64,000 nucleotides of DNA from Pseudomonas antarctica (GTDB taxonomy: Bacteria; Pseudomonadota; Gammaproteobacteria; Pseudomonadales; Pseudomonadaceae): the NCBI RefSeq assembly GCF_001647715.1, contig NZ_CP015600.1, positions 4,030,001 to 4,094,000 of the forward strand, read 5' to 3'. Below, in pieces: positions 54,438 to 63,392 of this stretch (position 1 is its first letter; the number at the start of each line of letters is the position of its first letter). Made by a program: the position numbers and the translations under genes. The notes below the pieces were generated by a model that saw only the letters and a program-made list of their open reading frames with translations, was not told the DNA's origin and did no database searches.

Positions 54438-56889
54438 TGGCAAAGGTCCTCAGCAGATCAGCCGGGCGGCTGCGGTACAACTGCCATAGCGGCCAGGCCG
54501 ACGCCAACAGGGTGGCGAGCATCGCCAGCCCCAACAATTGGGCAAGCTGCCACGGGAACACCTGCAACGGCAGACGCCAGCCGAACGCCTGCACATTGAT
54601 CACTGCGTCCAGGCACCATGCCAGCAGCAGGCCCAACGGCAAAGCAAGCACCAGGGTCAATACGGCCAGCAGCCAGGTCTGGCCAAGGTTGAGCAGCATC
54701 AATTGCCGCCGCGTCACCCCCAGCGCCCAGAGTGGCGCGAGTTGACCCAGACGGCTCTGGCTCTGGGTCAGCAAGCTGATAAACAACGCCACACCGGCCA
54801 CGCCGAGGGTGAGGCTGTTCAAGGCGGCGGTGGCGGCGAAGGTGCGTTCAAACACTTGGCTCGACCAGCCTTTGAGTTGCTGCTGATCGACGATGCGGTT
54901 GTCCTCCAGGGCAAATACGCGCTGTATTTCACGCACCAACGGTGGCACGTTCTGCGGCAGCACCCGCAGGTTGAAACGCGCCGGTGTCAGCGTCGGCCAA
55001 TGCGCCAACAGGTGCTGCGCGTTGACCAGCAGATGGCCTTTGGGGTTGCCGTAGTCGGCGTATATCCCCACCACGTTGGGCGACCACTGGCCGGCAGGTG
55101 TGGGGATAGCAATCGCGTCCCCCAGCCGCACGCTTAACCGGCGCGCCAATTGCTCACTGAGCATCACGGTATCGCCTTGCAGCAACCGGTCCCAAGGCGC
55201 GCTCGCGGCCTCCAGCAATGGCCAGTGCTGGCGATAAGTCGGGTCGTCGACCACCCCAAATACATCCGCCGGCCAGCCCTGCAATTGCACCGCGACCTGC
55301 CACGTAGGCAGCACCGCTTGCACCAGCGGTTGCTGCGCCAACCAGGTCGTGAGCTGTTCGGCCTGGGCCGGGTTTTGCGGGTTGAGGTACAACTCGGCAG
55401 TCAGGCGTTGTTCCAGCCAGTTGTTGAACGTCTGGCGGAAGCCCGAGGTCATGGAACCCGCACCAATATTCGCCGCCAACGCCAGCAGCAATGCCATCAA
55501 CGCCAGGCTCAAGGCAGGCAGTTGCTGGCGGCAGTCGGCGAGAAACCACTGGCCCAGCACTGAGCGGCTGCGCCCGAGCACCACCGTCAACACACCATTG
55601 AGCACCACCGGCAGGCCGAGCGCCGCCCCCAGCAACAGGCTGGCCATCAGCACGAACCCGGCGGCCAGGCTGTCACCCAACCACAGCGCCAGCAAGGCGA
55701 TGACCAGCGCAGTCCCCGCCACCCAGCCCTGACGCCGCAACCAGCGCCCATGGGCATCGTGCCAGGCCTGGGCATTGGCCAGCGCCAGCAGGGGCAAACG
55801 CGCCGCGCGCCACAGGCTACTGCCGCCTGCGAGCAGCGCGCCCAGCAGGCTCAAGCCCAACCCAGCCAACCACCACCCTGGGCTGAGGCTTAATTGGCCC
55901 GGCACCTCAGCGCCGTAAAGACCGCGCAGGCTGGCGGCCACATCCGGCAGCAACAGGCTCGCCAACAGATAACCGCTCGCGACACCGAGCACGCCGCCCA
56001 GCAGCGACAACACGCCGAGTTCGACACCCAGGCTGAGGATCAGCATCCGAGCGCTGACCCCACAAGCCCTTAAGGTGCGCAATAGCCCACGCCGTTGCTC
56101 CAGCGCCAGGCCAATGGCCGCGTGGACGATAAACAGCCCCACCACAAAGGACAAAAAGCCCAGGGCGTCGAGGTTCAGGTGAAAGCTTTCGGTGAGGCGC
56201 GCGAGGTTGTTTTCCTCACCCTGTTTGAGTTGCAGCGTGGCCGGCGGTGTGGGGTGGCTGGCAGCAAACGCCTTGTCCAGCAGCAAGCGTGACAGTCGCC
56301 CGGGCATCTCCAGCAAGGGCTGGGCAAAGCCGATATCGGTCAACAACACGCCGGGGGCCATGTCCTGCTGCACCTGCAACGGCGGCAACGCTCGCCCGCT
56401 TGTGGTCAGCGGTTGCTCACCTTCGTGCAAGCCCAGGGCCGACAAGGTTTGCGGGGCGATCCAGGTACGCCCCGGCGGATTGAAAAACGCAACCCTCTGG
56501 GCCTGGCTCAACCGCTGTCCCGCCACGGCCCCGCCGCCAGGCAACGACAACGGGTCGATGCCCATCAATTGCAGGCGTTGTTCTTCTTGCCCCTTGAGCA
56601 CCAAACGCCCCTGCACCACCGGCGACACCGGCCACCCGGCGCGGCGCAGTTCGGCAAACAGTGTTTGGGGGAAGCTCGCACCGTCCGGCGCAGTGAGACT
56701 GGCCTGCGGCTCACCGCCAATCAGTTGGCTGGCACGCGCGTAGCTGTCTCGCGCCTGACTGTTGAGCGCCTGCACGCCGGTCAATAGCGCAGTGGCCAGC
56801 CACAGCCCGGTCAGCACGCTGAAAAACTGCACCGGGTGCCGCCGCCAATGGCTCAGCAGCGCGCGCAACGTCCAATAAAACACCGCCAT
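54427..56889 (-). CDS. FtsX-like ABC permease (AttFG type)
   Basis: Large inner-membrane permease of 820 residues with a MacB/FtsX architecture in two repeats: helix 1 at about 15-37, a periplasmic region, three helices around 240-370, then a second similar block in the C-terminal half (helices near 385-460 and three helices near 690-820). It pairs with the LolD-like ATPase. Its ATG follows the ATPase stop after one base, and the C-terminus overlaps the AttH-like gene, so all three are co-translated. The substrate is probably a lipid or lipoprotein by analogy with LolCE, which is inference. Confidence 0.87.
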   Translation of the reverse strand: MAVFYWTLRALLSHWRRHPVQFFSVLTGLWLATALLTGVQALNSQARDSYARASQLIGGEPQASLTAPDGASFPQTLFAELRRAGWPVSPVVQGRLVLKGQEEQRLQLMGIDPLSLPGGGAVAGQRLSQAQRVAFFNPPGRTWIAPQTLSALGLHEGEQPLTTSGRALPPLQVQQDMAPGVLLTDIGFAQPLLEMPGRLSRLLLDKAFAASHPTPPATLQLKQGEENNLARLTESFHLNLDALGFLSFVVGLFIVHAAIGLALEQRRGLLRTLRACGVSARMLILSLGVELGVLSLLGGVLGVASGYLLASLLLPDVAASLRGLYGAEVPGQLSLSPGWWLAGLGLSLLGALLAGGSSLWRAARLPLLALANAQAWHDAHGRWLRRQGWVAGTALVIALLALWLGDSLAAGFVLMASLLLGAALGLPVVLNGVLTVVLGRSRSVLGQWFLADCRQQLPALSLALMALLLALAANIGAGSMTSGFRQTFNNWLEQRLTAELYLNPQNPAQAEQLTTWLAQQPLVQAVLPTWQVAVQLQGWPADVFGVVDDPTYRQHWPLLEAASAPWDRLLQGDTVMLSEQLARRLSVRLGDAIAIPTPAGQWSPNVVGIYADYGNPKGHLLVNAQHLLAHWPTLTPARFNLRVLPQNVPPLVREIQRVFALEDNRIVDQQQLKGWSSQVFERTFAATAALNSLTLGVAGVALFISLLTQSQSRLGQLAPLWALGVTRRQLMLLNLGQTWLLAVLTLVLALPLGLLLAWCLDAVINVQAFGWRLPLQVFPWQLAQLLGLAMLATLLASAWPLWQLYRSRPADLLRTFANED

Positions 56890-56890
56890 C

Positions 56891-57559
56891 TCAACACGCA
56901 TCCGCAGGCACGACACGGCCACGGTGCAACACCACCTGCTGGTCCAGGCGCGCAGCGATGCGCGGGCTGTGGGTGACCATCAACAGGCTGGTCGGGCTGT
57001 CGCGCAGCAGGTCCAGCAATAATTGCAGCACATCATCACTGGTGGCTTCGTCGAGATTGCCGGTGGGCTCATCGGCCAGCAGTAAAGCGGGGCGCGACGC
57101 CAACGCACGCCCCACCGCGACCCGCTGCTGTTGGCCGCCGGACAGCTGTTCTGGATAGCGTTTGAGCAAGTCCCCCAGGCCCAGGCGCTCAACCAACTGC
57201 GCCTGCCACTGCGGGTCAAAGCGACCTGCCAAGCGGGCCTGGAACGCCAGGTTGTCCTCGACACGCAAACTGCCGATCAGGTTGAACTGCTGGAACACCA
57301 GGCCAATTTCGGTACGACGCCAGCGGGCCAGTTGCGCCTCGCTCAGTTGATCCAGACGTTGCTCGCCCACCTGAATACGGCCGCCGTCCACCCGATCGAG
57401 CCCGGCCACCAGGTGCAGCAAGGTACTTTTTCCGCTGCCCGACTCGCCCATCAGCGCCAAGCTGCTACGCTCACCCAGGTACAAGTCGACGCCCGCCAGC
57501 ACTGGCAACGGGCCTTGCGGGGTGACATAGCTTTTAAGCACACCTTGCACCTGCAACAT
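56891..57559 (-). CDS. ABC ATPase, LolD/AttE-like
   Basis: ATPase of 222 residues: Walker A GESGSGKST (38-46), signature [15 protein letters not shown], Walker B LLLADEPTGNLD and H-loop VTHSPRIA. Typical of the LolD/MacB group that work with FtsX-like permeases. The ATG at 57559 is chosen as the start of the conserved part (MLQVQGVLKSY); its ribosome-binding site is weak. The upstream open frame adds a non-conserved segment. Confidence 0.9.
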   Translation of the reverse strand: MLQVQGVLKSYVTPQGPLPVLAGVDLYLGERSSLALMGESGSGKSTLLHLVAGLDRVDGGRIQVGEQRLDQLSEAQLARWRRTEIGLVFQQFNLIGSLRVEDNLAFQARLAGRFDPQWQAQLVERLGLGDLLKRYPEQLSGGQQQRVAVGRALASRPALLLADEPTGNLDEATSDDVLQLLLDLLRDSPTSLLMVTHSPRIAARLDQQVVLHRGRVVPADAC

Positions 57560-57833
57560 AAGAACGCTCGTTTGAAGGACTCCGAACGAGAATAACGGCT
57601 GACTGTCAGCCCTACGCAAATTTTTCACATGGATTTCACCGCTTGCCCACCCTCGCCCCTCTAAATTGCCCTCCACGCGTCGAAATTCGGCAACTTGTTA
57701 GTTGCCAGCCGCGACTTCTTATAACCGCGAGATGTTCAGCGAAAAGACAGCAGCCCTGTGACAGCCTCTCACTCCCCTACGGGATTGCGTCGATGCGTTG
57801 CGCCTACTTAATAAAACACTGCCTACAGTGCCC

Positions 57834-58508
57834 ATGGTGAATGATGTGGTTGACCTTACCCTGACCAAACCGCGCGTGCGCCGTGGCTATTTCAAAGGAT
57901 TCAAAAAGTGGTGGGCAGGCCTTGCAGTCATCGTGCTGCTGCTCGCCGGGTTTATGTTGTGGCCAGCATCTCCGCGTGATCTTGGCATTGGCGATCGCCT
58001 GCTGAACTCACAAGTAGTGCCCGCATGGCGCAAAGGCGAATTGATCGTATTAGTGCGTCATGAAGAGCGCTGCGACCGTTCGCCCAACCCGTGCTTCGCA
58101 GCGCCTGAAGGCCTCACCGTCCTGGGCACCCAGCGTGCTCAAGAAGTGGGCAAGGCCTTCAAGGCCCTGGGTATGGAAAACAGCGACGTGATTGCCAGCC
58201 CGGCGTTGCGTACGGCACAGACTTCGCACTTCATGTTCGGCAAGGCCGAGTTGACCACCAGCGAAAAAACCATTTGCGGCAAAGCCATTGGCGAAGAATT
58301 GCTCAGCCACAAACAGCCTGGACGCAATCTGGTATTTGTCACTCACAGCGGCTGTATCTCCGACTTCGAAACAGCCTTGGGTTTCCCCCGTGCGAGGTTT
58401 TCCGAGTATGGCAGTGCCTTGTTTGTGCGGGTGCTGGCAAACGGCAAGTTCGAGACGCTGGGAAAAATCAACAGCGTGGCGTGGGCTAACGTGCTGAAGA
58501 AGCTCTAG
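57834..58508 (+). CDS. Histidine phosphatase family protein with N-terminal membrane anchor
   Basis: Protein of 224 residues with a membrane helix (about 26-44) and a phosphoglycerate-mutase-like domain. The phosphohistidine motif is LVRHEERC (Arg75, His76), and the second histidine is in FVTHSGC. Related proteins include PmrG/Ais, which dephosphorylates lipid A core heptose. Standing just before arnT, an LPS or envelope phosphatase is plausible but not shown. ATG 57834 replaces a longer TTG start. Confidence 0.78.
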   Translation: MVNDVVDLTLTKPRVRRGYFKGFKKWWAGLAVIVLLLAGFMLWPASPRDLGIGDRLLNSQVVPAWRKGELIVLVRHEERCDRSPNPCFAAPEGLTVLGTQRAQEVGKAFKALGMENSDVIASPALRTAQTSHFMFGKAELTTSEKTICGKAIGEELLSHKQPGRNLVFVTHSGCISDFETALGFPRARFSEYGSALFVRVLANGKFETLGKINSVAWANVLKKL

Positions 58509-58599
58509 ACACTTTTCGACACACTTCGCAACATTCATGTTCAGCAAGGCGACAGCCCTCTTCTGGCATGTTTAGCTGCGCCCGTTACTTCAGGACGTC

Positions 58600-58701
58600 A
58601 TGAATATTTTCAGCCACTTAGTGAACTTTGTGATGCTTTCCGTTATTACTTGTACACCCTCCTATGCAGCCATTAAACGTCAGGGAGCGACGTTTTCATG
58701 A
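58600..58701 (+). CDS. Candidate small exported protein or leader ORF before arnT
   Basis: ATG to TGA open frame of 33 codons, with a clear AGGA ribosome-binding site before its ATG. The product is hydrophobic at the N-terminus and ends after [11 protein letters not shown], which looks like a complete signal peptide plus about nine residues. Its TGA overlaps the ATG of arnT, so translation may be coupled to arnT. It is unrecognised and might simply be a leader that sets arnT translation. Confidence 0.45.
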   Translation: MNIFSHLVNFVMLSVITCTPSYAAIKRQGATFS

Positions 58702-60353
58702 CCCGATTGAAACCCCTACCGCTATTGCTATTGGCCTTTGCGGTGTTTTACCTGTTGCCCATGGGCCTGCACGGTTTGTGGATCCCGGATGAAACCCGCT
58801 ATGCCCAGGTCAGCCAGGAAATGCTCCTGAGCGGCAACTGGGTCGCACCGCATTTCATGGGTGTGCGCTATTTTGAAAAACCCGCCGCCGGCTATTGGCT
58901 GATCGCCCTGGGCCAGGCTGTGTTCGGCGAAAACCTGTTCGGCGTGCGTATTGCCTCGGCCTTGACCACCGGGCTGAGCGTCGTACTGGCTTACCTCATC
59001 GCCCGCCGCTTGTGGAACGACCCACGCAAAAGCTTCGCCTGCGCCCTGCTCTACATGAGCTTCGGGCTGGTAGCCGGCCAGGCCGGGTATTCCAACCTCG
59101 ATCCGCAATTTACGTTCTGGGTCAACCTCAGCCTGGTTGCGCTGTGGTTTGCGCTGGACAGCCAAACCGCGCGTGGCCGGTTGGGCGCCTGGGCAGTGCT
59201 GGGCGTTGCTTGCGGCATGGGCTTTATGACCAAGGGCTTTCTGGCCTGGCTGTTGCCCGTGCTGATTGCCGTGCCGTACATACTCTGGCAGCGTCGCGTG
59301 GGCGAGTTGTTGCGGTATGGCCCATTGGCGATAGTGGTCGCCGCACTGGTCTGCGTACCGTGGGCCCTGGCCATTCACTTGCAGGAACCGGACTACTGGC
59401 GCTTCTTCTTCTGGCATGAGCACATCCGTCGCTTCGCGGCCGACAACGCACAGCACGCACGCGCATGGTGGTTCTTCCTGCCGATCATGGTCGTGGCATG
59501 CTTGCCGTGGGCCGGGTTGCTACCGGCGACCCTGATCAAAACCTGGAAAGAAAAAGCCCAGCCGCCCATCGTCTTTATCGCCTTGTGGATGCTGCTGCCC
59601 TTGGCCTTCTTCAGCCTGAGCCGCGGCAAACTGCCGACCTACATCATGCCGTGCCTGCTGCCCCTGGCCCTGCTGATGGGCCATGCGCTGACTGACCTGA
59701 TCAAACAAGGCAAAACACGCACGATCCTGATCAATGGCCTGGTTAATGCCGTGATCGGCCTGGTGGCGATGGTGGGGTTGATCTACCTGCAAATCAGCAA
59801 CCCGATGTACGGCAACAGTCACGCCGAGATGTTCAGCCTGTCCCTGGCCTTCATCGTGCTGTTGGCCTGGATCCTGGCCAACCTGCTGCAAGCGGTTCGC
59901 CCGCTGACCTTATGGGCGACACCGGCACTGGGCATCGGTTTGCTGGTGGCGTTGTTGCCGGCAGGTATGCCGGCAATGATCACCGATACCGAAATGCCTG
60001 ATCAGTTCGTGCTTGAGCATCTGGATGAATTGCAACAAACCCATGCTCTGCTAAGCAACGAGCTGGGCTCGGCGTCGGCATTGTCCTGGCGTCTGCGTCG
60101 GCCTGAAGTGTCGTTTTATGACACCGAAGGCGAACTGCGCTATGGCCTGACGTATGCCGATTCGGTGCAGCGCAAGGTCGACCTCGACAGCGTCCAGACC
60201 TGGCTCGCCGAGGCGCGCCAGCAAGGTTCTGTGGGCGTGCTGATGCGGGTCAAGAGCACCAGCGAACACCGTGAAGAAGGCCAGCTACCACCGGGAGGCA
60301 AGCGGTATCGCAAGGGCGCCCTGTTACTGATCATCTATCCGAAGCTTCCTTAA
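58698..60353 (+). CDS. arnT: Lipid A aminoarabinosyltransferase ArnT
   Basis: GT39-family (GT-C fold) glycosyltransferase of 551 residues, very hydrophobic with about 12 membrane helices. The catalytic DE pair is at residues 31-32 in [10 protein letters not shown], and the [11 protein letters not shown] segment follows at 57-67. ArnT moves 4-amino-4-deoxy-L-arabinose from undecaprenyl phosphate to lipid A and confers polymyxin resistance. Length and motifs match ArnT closely. The other arn genes are absent from the window, so the donor must be made elsewhere. Overlaps the small leader ORF. Confidence 0.82.
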   Translation: MTRLKPLPLLLLAFAVFYLLPMGLHGLWIPDETRYAQVSQEMLLSGNWVAPHFMGVRYFEKPAAGYWLIALGQAVFGENLFGVRIASALTTGLSVVLAYLIARRLWNDPRKSFACALLYMSFGLVAGQAGYSNLDPQFTFWVNLSLVALWFALDSQTARGRLGAWAVLGVACGMGFMTKGFLAWLLPVLIAVPYILWQRRVGELLRYGPLAIVVAALVCVPWALAIHLQEPDYWRFFFWHEHIRRFAADNAQHARAWWFFLPIMVVACLPWAGLLPATLIKTWKEKAQPPIVFIALWMLLPLAFFSLSRGKLPTYIMPCLLPLALLMGHALTDLIKQGKTRTILINGLVNAVIGLVAMVGLIYLQISNPMYGNSHAEMFSLSLAFIVLLAWILANLLQAVRPLTLWATPALGIGLLVALLPAGMPAMITDTEMPDQFVLEHLDELQQTHALLSNELGSASALSWRLRRPEVSFYDTEGELRYGLTYADSVQRKVDLDSVQTWLAEARQQGSVGVLMRVKSTSEHREEGQLPPGGKRYRKGALLLIIYPKLP

Positions 60354-60379
60354 CGTTACGTCTGCTGTGAGAAAAGCCC

Positions 60380-61897
60380 ATGAGCTTCTGGAAAACCGAA
60401 CGCGGCGCCTTGGTGTTGCTGCTTGGCGTCTCGGCGTTACTCCTGCTGCTGGGCCTGGGCAGTCGCGACTTGTGGGGGCCGGAAACCCGCTGGGCCAACA
60501 TCGCTCTGCAGATGCTGCAGAGCGGTGACTACTTCGACCCGTACCTCAAGGGCGCGCCCTATTACGATAAACCCCTGCCCTCTTACTGGCTGATCACCGG
60601 TTTCGCCAACGTGATGGGCGGGCTCGGCCCGTGGTCGCTGCGCCTGTCGTCGGTCATTGGGGCCTGGCTGAGTATCTGGCTGGTCTATCTGATTGGCGAA
60701 CGCTTGTTTCGCAAAGGCACCGGGCTGATTGCCGGCTGGATGCTGGCCACCACCTTCTACTTTCTGTTCTGGGCACGGGTGGCCACCGCCGATGTGCTCA
60801 CTGTGTGTGGTGTGCTGGCAGCTGTCTGGTGGTACTGGCGTGGGCCGGATGACACCCGGCTGGGGCGCTACACGGTATTTTTCCTGCTGCTGGCCGCGAC
60901 GTCGCTGTTCAAAGGCTTGATCGGCTTTGTGCTGCCGGGCCTGGTGCTGTTACCGCACCTGCTCAGCGAACACCGCTACAAGCGTCACCTGAACCTGCGC
61001 CTGTTGCTGGCCATGCTGATCGCTGCAGCGTTCTACGCGATTCCTTTTGTGCTTTCCCACTTCTATGGCGCGCCAACTTACGGCGAAAGCGGCCTCGAAC
61101 TGGTGTTCAAGGAAAACGTCGTACGTTTCTTCGACCCGTTCGACCACATGGGGCCGATCTATACTTACTTGATCTACCTGCCTGCCTACACCCTGCCATG
61201 GGCGCCGTGCTGGTTGCTCGGTTTGTGGCTGGCTGTGCGCCACTGGCGCCGGACGCCACCAAACGTGCGCTGGCTGGTATGGGGCTTGGGCCTGCTGTTT
61301 GTGTTCTTCACCGCCAGTGGCAGCCGCCGCAGCTATTACGTGTTGCCACTGGTGCCTTTCGCGCAGTTGCTGGCCGCCTGGTGGTTGAGTGAGCGTCTGG
61401 AGAAAAAAACCGCCAGCTGGCCACGTTGGCAAAAAGGCTTTGGTATTACCGCGGGCTTTTTGATGCTGGTGCTGGGTGTGATCTACCCCTGGACCACCGG
61501 CAATGGCGGCGTAACCCGCTTCGCCGAGGATGTACAAGCCGAAGCGGTCAAAAGCGCACCGTGGAACCAATGGCAGATGGTGCTGGTGGAAGTCGACAAC
61601 AAGCTGCCGATGTACCTGCAGAACGGCGGCAAACCGTTCTACTACGTCAGCGAAACCCAGGACTTCCCACGCCAGGGCGACAGCGCTGCCTTGATGGCCT
61701 GGCTGGAACAAACCAGCGGCCAGGGCTTCGACCCGCAGCACACCATTATCGTCGCGCAGTATTCCAAGGACGACCCGACGCCATTGGCCTACCTGGGCAA
61801 AGATCACACGGTGGTCACTACTCAGCCAGACAATGGCGAGCGGATGTTCAAGAAGCGCTCAGGCGGCAGCGTGGCGTTTGTACCGATGGGTAACTGA
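60380..61897 (+). CDS. Second GT39-type glycosyltransferase (unknown substrate)
   Basis: Hydrophobic GT-C glycosyltransferase of 505 residues, paralogous in layout to ArnT: about 11 membrane helices, with KGAPYYDKPLPSYWLI near residue 55-70. The first loop reads GPETRWANI (33-41) in place of PDETRYA, so the usual aspartate of the DE pair is replaced by proline and only the glutamate remains. It starts 26 bases after arnT and probably shares its operon. The sugar and acceptor cannot be deduced. Confidence 0.8.
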   Translation: MSFWKTERGALVLLLGVSALLLLLGLGSRDLWGPETRWANIALQMLQSGDYFDPYLKGAPYYDKPLPSYWLITGFANVMGGLGPWSLRLSSVIGAWLSIWLVYLIGERLFRKGTGLIAGWMLATTFYFLFWARVATADVLTVCGVLAAVWWYWRGPDDTRLGRYTVFFLLLAATSLFKGLIGFVLPGLVLLPHLLSEHRYKRHLNLRLLLAMLIAAAFYAIPFVLSHFYGAPTYGESGLELVFKENVVRFFDPFDHMGPIYTYLIYLPAYTLPWAPCWLLGLWLAVRHWRRTPPNVRWLVWGLGLLFVFFTASGSRRSYYVLPLVPFAQLLAAWWLSERLEKKTASWPRWQKGFGITAGFLMLVLGVIYPWTTGNGGVTRFAEDVQAEAVKSAPWNQWQMVLVEVDNKLPMYLQNGGKPFYYVSETQDFPRQGDSAALMAWLEQTSGQGFDPQHTIIVAQYSKDDPTPLAYLGKDHTVVTTQPDNGERMFKKRSGGSVAFVPMGN

Positions 61898-61909
61898 CAG
61901 CACCTGACA

Positions 61910-61937
61910 AAGCCTGCTTTAGATTCTTGGCAGGCTT
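61910..61937. terminator. Candidate bidirectional terminator between GT39 and the microcin-like genes
   Basis: Inverted repeat AAGCCTGC/GCAGGCTT with an 8-base stem and a 12-base loop, covering the 3' end of the minus-strand ATPase gene, between convergent transcription units. There is no clean T-run on either side, so termination is only plausible. Confidence 0.4.
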
Positions 61938-62632
61938 GCCGCGTGAATAAAAGCCTCATCCAAACTGTTAGCACCATAAGCATTCATGAAGCCCTGCGCG
62001 TCAGTGAAGCGGTCGAAACGCTGCTGACTCAGCATGTAAAAGTCATCGCAATGAGCAACAATTTCATCAACGTTGTGTGATGAAACCAACACCGCAACCC
62101 CTTCCGCCGCCGCGCCCTCCAGACATCTCCAGATGTGGTAGCGAAATTCAGGATCCACGCCTGCAGTAGGCTCATCAAGAATCACAAAGTCCGCGTTGGC
62201 ACAAAGCAGGGAAAGGGTGAAAAAACAACGTTTTTCCCCGTAGCTGCAAAGAGAGGACTTTTTGTTCCAGATTTCGCAGTATCGTTCTGCGATACCAGGG
62301 CTCCATTTTTCGATTTTATCGAGCGCATGTTGTTGGGTGACCTTTTTGTCGGAGCAAAAAAGCATGGTCATTTTGAAGATATCGAACATGCGAAATACGG
62401 GCGGTGTGCTGACGATTTGCGACAGGTAAAGCAGCTTGGAGAAGGAGCTGTTTATCTCACCGCCATTTATTTTCTTGAGACCACAAATCACATCAAAAAA
62501 GGTGGTTTTGCCAGAGCCGTTAGGACCCAGCAAACCCGAGATCATACCGGCTTCAACTCCCAACGAAGCGCTTTGGAACACGACATGACTGGCATACCTG
62601 ACATGAAGTGAGCTTACGATAAGTCGCGCCAT
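61919..62632 (-). CDS. mcbF: ABC ATPase of a microcin B17-like export/immunity transporter (McbF-like)
   Basis: ATPase of 237 residues, AT-rich in codon use. Walker A GPNGSGKTT (36-44), Walker B ILDEP (151-155) and His186 in SSHNVDE are normal, but the ABC signature reads LCSYGEKR (128-135) instead of LSGGQ. The start ATG shares the A of the permease's TGA stop, so the two are coupled. Downstream of a YcaO gene and permease, the order YcaO-permease-ATPase matches mcbD-mcbE-mcbF, which provide export and self-immunity to microcin B17. Size also matches. The remaining substrate identity depends on the precursor outside the window. Confidence 0.75.
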   Translation of the reverse strand: MARLIVSSLHVRYASHVVFQSASLGVEAGMISGLLGPNGSGKTTFFDVICGLKKINGGEINSSFSKLLYLSQIVSTPPVFRMFDIFKMTMLFCSDKKVTQQHALDKIEKWSPGIAERYCEIWNKKSSLCSYGEKRCFFTLSLLCANADFVILDEPTAGVDPEFRYHIWRCLEGAAAEGVAVLVSSHNVDEIVAHCDDFYMLSQQRFDRFTDAQGFMNAYGANSLDEAFIHAASLPRI

Positions 62633-63384
62633 CAATAACGACTCCACACTGGATTAATTATTAAAAATCGAACCATCACCACAAATAAAAACACCAATAA
62701 AACGAAAACCACCAAAACAACAAGCCAGTATTCCGCGACCCCAGCCAACATCACCCTATTTGCCCACCACATAGGGTTAATAAACTTGACGTAAGCAAGC
62801 ATTGGACTGGAGGAATTGAGACTGACTATTCCCAACGCCAACATCGCCAGAGACAACATGGAAAAAACAGTACTCGCATTCTGAAACCCTAGAGGGACCA
62901 ATGTCAGCAACAATGAGGGTATAGAGAACATCAGGAAACAGACATAAAATCGCCCAATAACGACTAGATACTCCGCAACCCCAGCACTACCGGCAACACC
63001 AGAGGCATTGCGTGTCAGCACGTAGAAAACAGAGCAGTACACTATCGAAACAACCGAATAGGCAAGGAACTGCCCAACAAGAAAGATAATTTTCGTGCGA
63101 CCTGTATAAACGAAAGACCGCAGAAAACCACTTTCTCTTCGGCCCACTATATAAAACGCCAAACCAAACAATGCAACGCTTGAAGACACAAAAGCATAAA
63201 ACCATGAGGTGCTGGAAAAGTAATCGCTTGGCGCCTTACTCACTGGCGCCCTCGTGTACATGATCAGATAGTAGGTCACCACGGGAGAGATCACTGTCCA
63301 AAACAATGCCACAGGCTCTTTTAATTGCTCCTTCACAAATAGCGCAGCCAGCCTAACGGGCTTGAACAAGGAATACGGACTCAT
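62632..63384 (-). CDS. mcbE: ABC-2-type permease of a microcin B17-like transporter (McbE-like)
   Basis: Integral membrane protein of 250 residues with about six hydrophobic helices (about 26-43, 63-82, 101-125, 140-165, 170-190 and 220-240) and an FIGP-type region near PMWWANRVMLAG. It matches the length of McbE and other drug-exporting ABC-2 permeases. Coding DNA is visibly AT-rich compared with the rest of the window. It lies eight bases downstream of the YcaO gene and overlaps the ATPase start. It presumably exports the azole-containing peptide and protects the producer. Confidence 0.75.
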   Translation of the reverse strand: MSPYSLFKPVRLAALFVKEQLKEPVALFWTVISPVVTYYLIMYTRAPVSKAPSDYFSSTSWFYAFVSSSVALFGLAFYIVGRRESGFLRSFVYTGRTKIIFLVGQFLAYSVVSIVYCSVFYVLTRNASGVAGSAGVAEYLVVIGRFYVCFLMFSIPSLLLTLVPLGFQNASTVFSMLSLAMLALGIVSLNSSSPMLAYVKFINPMWWANRVMLAGVAEYWLVVLVVFVLLVFLFVVMVRFLIINPVWSRY

Positions 63385-63392
63385 TATTCACC

